DNA from: Bog-473 sp963755375
GTDB lineage: Bacteria > Actinomycetota > Acidimicrobiia > Acidimicrobiales > RAAP-2
DNA: 64,000 nt
Reading direction: 5' to 3'
Assembly (NCBI GenBank): GCA_963755375.1
Contig: CAVWKG010000016.1
Span: 2,852,001-2,916,000, forward strand
Of the stretch, positions 61,667 through 64,000 are shown piece after piece. The notes under the pieces are model-generated. The model did no database searches. It saw only the letters and a program-made list of their open reading frames with translations, and was not told where the DNA came from. Numbering within the stretch: position 1 is the first letter of the stretch; every line of letters starts with the position of its first letter. Position numbers and translations under genes: made by a program.

Positions 61667-62484
61667 GCGGCGGCGCCCGCGGCGTCGGCCAACAGGCGCA
61701 GCAGAGCCACCGCACCGGGGGCGCCCGGCACCGACAGGTCCGCCGCGGCGGCCACCACCGCCGGGCTCTCGGTGTCGACGGCGGCAACCCGCGCGGTGGC
61801 CAGCGGGGCGCCGTCGCTGTTGCGCAGACGATCCAGGGCGGCGAAGGCGGGCAGGTCACCGATGTCGTCGCCGAAGGCGGCCGCGGCGCGGAGCGGCTCA
61901 GCCCGCGCGTCGTGCTCCGCCACCAGCGCGCGGACCACCGTCCCCTTGTCCACGTCGAGCGAGGGCCGCAGCTCGCGTTCGTGCCGTCCCTCGTGCACCA
62001 TGAGGCCGCGCCCGGTGCGCTGGCGCTCGGCGAAGGCCAGCACCCAATCCTTGTGATCGGGGGCGCGGCGCCAGTGCAGCGTCACCGTCAAGCCCTTGGG
62101 CTCGACGTAGACGCCCTCGGGTGCGGTCGCCGTCGCCTCGCCCACCACGTCGTCGATGATGGCGGCCCAGGTGTCGTGGGCCGATCCCTGCAGGGCGCGC
62201 TCGAGGCCGTAGAGGCCGGCCAGCGTGACGCCCGGCGGCGCGCCGAGGACGTCGGCCAGGAAGGCCGTGGGCCGACCCGAGATCACCGCGACCAGCGCAA
62301 AGAGGTGGGCGAGCTCGGCCAGCAACGCCGGCACGCCGGGGAGCGGACGCGCGCCCGTCGGGTCCTCGACGATGGCCGCCAGTGTCCCGTCGAAATCGAG
62401 GAACAGCGCGCTGCGGTGCGGCTCGGCCGCCAGCGGTTGCAGGAGGGCCGGCAGGCGCGCCGCCGCGTCGCCCGCCCGCGGCAA
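61657..62484 (-). CDS. otsB: Trehalose-6-phosphate phosphatase (OtsB type HAD)
   Basis: 275 residues from a TTG at 62484. LFLDFDGTLA holds the catalytic Asp30 and Asp32; ISGRPTAFL and AFGDDIGDLPAF are motifs II and IV. The cap is of C2 type. It overlaps the end of otsA on the opposite strand by 10 nt. Either a genuine OtsB or, because GpgS is nearby, another sugar-phosphate phosphatase. TTG start, 2 nt downstream of the preceding stop; no strong ribosome site. Confidence 0.87.
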   Translation of the reverse strand: MPRAGDAAARLPALLQPLAAEPHRSALFLDFDGTLAAIVEDPTGARPLPGVPALLAELAHLFALVAVISGRPTAFLADVLGAPPGVTLAGLYGLERALQGSAHDTWAAIIDDVVGEATATAPEGVYVEPKGLTVTLHWRRAPDHKDWVLAFAERQRTGRGLMVHEGRHERELRPSLDVDKGTVVRALVAEHDARAEPLRAAAAFGDDIGDLPAFAALDRLRNSDGAPLATARVAAVDTESPAVVAAAADLSVPGAPGAVALLRLLADAAGAAAQP

Positions 62485-62486
62485 CG

Positions 62487-63134
62487 TCAGGAGGACGCGG
62501 TGGTCGTCGTCGTGGTCGACGCCAGGTCCGCGCCGATGACCACGACCACGTCGGTGCCGGTGACCCCGTTGACGGGCGTGGCCGTGGTGAGCGGGAGCAC
62601 CTGGGCCGGCTTCACCCCGATGGTGGTCGCGATGGACGCGGCCGGCTGCTGCATCCCTGCCGCGTAGTAGACGGCCGAGGTCGCCTCGGTCGTGGACGCG
62701 TCGACCGGCGTCTTCATGGTCCAGCCGCCCGCGCCGATGACCGTTGAGTAGTGCGCGGCCAGTCCGTTCGTGCTCGTCCCGTTGGCCACCACGACACTCA
62801 CGGTGCTCGGGGCCACGGTGGTCGTCGTCGTGGACCCCTTGTGGCCGGCCTTGGTGGTGGTCGTGTGACCGTGACTGGTGGTGGTGGTGTGACCGGCACT
62901 GGTGGTGGTCGTCGTGGAGGCGGACCCGCCACCCGCCGCCGCGGTGGTCGTCGTCGTGCTCGCCGCCCCGCTCGCCACCGTGGTGGCCGTCGTACCCGGC
63001 GTGCTGCTGACGCTCGGCCGCGTCCCGACCGCCACGAGGAGCGTCACCGCCACGACGAAGAGGATGAGAACCGCCGCCGCCCGGATGATCGAGAGTGAGC
63101 CGGACGACCTTGTCTGCGACTGTTCGTCATCCAT
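62487..63134 (-). CDS. LytR_C-domain membrane protein
   Basis: 215 residues. A short cytosolic N-terminus, one membrane helix (about 18-38), a long Thr/Ser/His-rich linker of TTTTT runs and HTTTT motifs, and a C-terminal LytR_C domain (VSVVVANGTSTNGLAAHYST ... GTDVVVVIGADLA). Extracytoplasmic; often associated with cell-wall polymer ligation. The thr-rich linker is probably O-glycosylated. Ends 2 nt before otsB. Confidence 0.82.
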   Translation of the reverse strand: MDDEQSQTRSSGSLSIIRAAAVLILFVVAVTLLVAVGTRPSVSSTPGTTATTVASGAASTTTTTAAAGGGSASTTTTTSAGHTTTTSHGHTTTTKAGHKGSTTTTTVAPSTVSVVVANGTSTNGLAAHYSTVIGAGGWTMKTPVDASTTEATSAVYYAAGMQQPAASIATTIGVKPAQVLPLTTATPVNGVTGTDVVVVIGADLASTTTTTTASS

Positions 63135-63229
63135 TGAGGGTCCAGCCTGCCCTGCACCCCCGCCGGGTGCAAGCCTTTCCGCTGCTAGGCCCGGGGGCAG
63201 GGTGGCGGGCCTGTAGCCTGGAGCGCTGC

Positions 63230-63267
63230 GCCCGAGTAGCTCAGTCGGTAGAGCACTTCACTTGTAA
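63230..63267 (+). tRNA. tRNA-Thr (UGU), 5' half only
   Basis: Acceptor 5' strand GCCCGAG (63230-63236), D-arm GCTC/GAGC, anticodon stem CTTCA, and loop CTTGTAA with anticodon TGT at 63263-63265. The expected TGAAG strand and the 3' half are missing: from 63268 the sequence is unrelated (CGGCC...). The break is exactly at the end of the anticodon loop. I see no matching 3' half before the window end. Confidence 0.85.
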
Positions 63268-63577
63268 CGGCCTCGGAGGCTTGTCGCGCCGAACGGTGTG
63301 TTCAGCACTTTTTGGATAGGCGCTGCTCAGATGCGATGTTGCACATCGAGGACGGTGGCGGTTGGTTGCCGCTAAAGGCCACCCGTTGCGTTGCGAGGTT
63401 GAATCTGGGTTGAATTGATACGGGCTTTCGACGCTACTCGTCATGGCGCCCCGTTCCCCGCACTGCGTCGCCGATTGAAGACGCCCGCAGATGAGGGTTG
63501 ACGGACGTTCCTTCGTCCATCTTGTCACTGCTCGCTCTGTGCTCTCGTTCTCAGGGGGGAAGCTGTAATCTTCAGTG
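63268..63577. other. Left end of a probable integrated element
   Basis: 310 nt after the broken tRNA-Thr without a convincing gene. CTTGT recurs at about 63280-63284, 19 nt after the anticodon-loop copy, a possible attachment or integrase site. TGTAAT at 63564-63569 gives a -10 for the antitoxin gene, close enough to its ATG for a leaderless start. Confidence 0.45.
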
Positions 63578-63793
63578 ATGGCGATATCCACCGGGGATCT
63601 GCGGGCAGCAGCAGAGCGAGCCCGAGCTGCAGCGTCGGAGGCGGGCGAACTTCGGCCGGCCCGCATCGGCAAAGTGACCACCGACATCCCCGAGGCCATC
63701 CGAGCCGCCATCCGTGAAGACCTGGCCTCCGGCGCCTACCAGAGGGCCGCACAGGATGCCGTCGCAGGAGACCCCGACCTGGCTCAGGGCTGA
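63578..63793 (+). CDS. Probable antitoxin
   Basis: 71 residues, a helix-rich acidic N-terminal half (TGDLRAAAERARAAASEAGE) and a C-terminal region with IPEAIRAAIREDLASGAYQ. It precedes a PIN-like toxin by 18 nt. The class is probably VapB-like. Located just inside the element. Start ATG 63578; a GTG precedes it at 63575. Confidence 0.65.
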   Translation: MAISTGDLRAAAERARAAASEAGELRPARIGKVTTDIPEAIRAAIREDLASGAYQRAAQDAVAGDPDLAQG

Positions 63794-63811
63794 GCGCCCG
63801 GATCATCCGGC

Positions 63812-64000
63812 GTGATCGTTGTCGATGACGCCCTTTTGCTGGCCATCTTAGCCGAGCAGCGAGGTGCGACAGAAGCTCTCCTGATCACAGCGGCTGAGGC
63901 CGGCGAGGTGTTCACAACCGGTTCGTGGTTCTGGCGGCTGGCCCGGGTCGTGGCTCGTCCAGGTCAGGGCGCGCTGTCCCGTGCTCTGGCGGCAAGTTCT
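63812..64000 (+). CDS. PIN-domain toxin (VapC-like), 3' truncated by the window end
   Basis: 63 codons open to the window edge, GTG start. The sequence opens IVVDDALLLAILAEQ and continues with EVFTTGSWFWRLARVVARPG, matching the first acidic residue and fold of a PIN RNase. The other acidic ligands would lie beyond the window. Paired with the antitoxin gene. Confidence 0.6.
   Translation, partial: MIVVDDALLLAILAEQRGATEALLITAAEAGEVFTTGSWFWRLARVVARPGQGALSRALAASS

Noticed and set aside
63265..63330. Group I intron inside the tRNA-Thr anticodon loop
   Set aside because: The 5' exon would have to end in U with a complementary guide nearby; CTTGT recurs as a direct, not complementary, repeat and no group I core motifs are seen. 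No 3' tRNA half follows.

Overview
The window comes from a high-GC actinobacterium. A secreted protein with GG(I/V)FSxGDA repeats, coproheme decarboxylase HemQ, leaderless-looking start codons, GpgS/OtsA solute genes, a CIRCE-controlled lone groEL and many GTGA/ATGA gene overlaps fit an Acidimicrobiia-like lineage. That placement is inference from gene content, because no rRNA gene is present.

Layout. 1-2473: a truncated sortase and a large secreted, C-terminally anchored protein. 2668-5880: a TauE/SafE permease and the 5-oxoprolinase genes pxpA and fused pxpBC. 5885-12164: Lhr helicase, then an overlapping methyltransferase/patatin/small membrane protein set. 12213-16341: two unrecognised genes with a possible degenerate nuclease fold, BipA/TypA, a VOC protein and tRNA-Ser(UGA). 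16448-27275: a copper island. 27505-33352: an MDR oxidoreductase/sulfotransferase pair, a 5'-3' exonuclease, and an ECF42-type sigma factor with its YCII partner and a RibD-C/DHFR-like reductase. 33455-36823: a GT-C-like membrane protein flanked by two diverged copies of a ~285-bp repeat that carries frameshifted RidA-like remnants. 36829-52660: a DHA2 exporter, an amidohydrolase-VOC-VOC operon, pheA, larB-larC-PLP decarboxylase, DsbA, DinB/WYL, an amidase, a lipoprotein, a second DHA2 exporter and a secreted repeat protein. 52685-62484: housekeeping and metabolic genes (GNAT-NUDIX; hemQ-larE-NIL; groEL; thrC-MoaD; gpgS-otsA/otsB). 62487-64000: a LytR_C-type protein, then a tRNA-Thr gene broken exactly after its anticodon loop, followed by a probable VapBC-type toxin-antitoxin pair that runs off the window. 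This last part looks like the edge of an integrated element.

The most interesting unit is the copper island. Two paralogous secreted PHM/DBH-type copper monooxygenases keep all six copper ligands and bracket the other genes. Between them lie a BlaI/CopY-type repressor with seven cysteines in its first 24 residues, two overlapping membrane-protein genes (one DUF5134-like and Met/His-rich), a Tat-exported DyP peroxidase, a CopZ-like chaperone, a CopA-type ATPase with an extra membrane segment and a C-terminal outer domain, and two secreted proteins. A perfect 9-5-9 inverted repeat in the intergenic region between the membrane operon and the peroxidase has TAC/GTA arms like known BlaI-family operators. 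I infer a copper-sensing regulon that couples Cu(I) export to metallation of, or protection around, extracytoplasmic copper oxygenases.

A second theme is the nickel-pincer cofactor. LarB, full-length LarC and LarE are all present in two loci 12 kb apart, but no lactate racemase LarA lies in the window.
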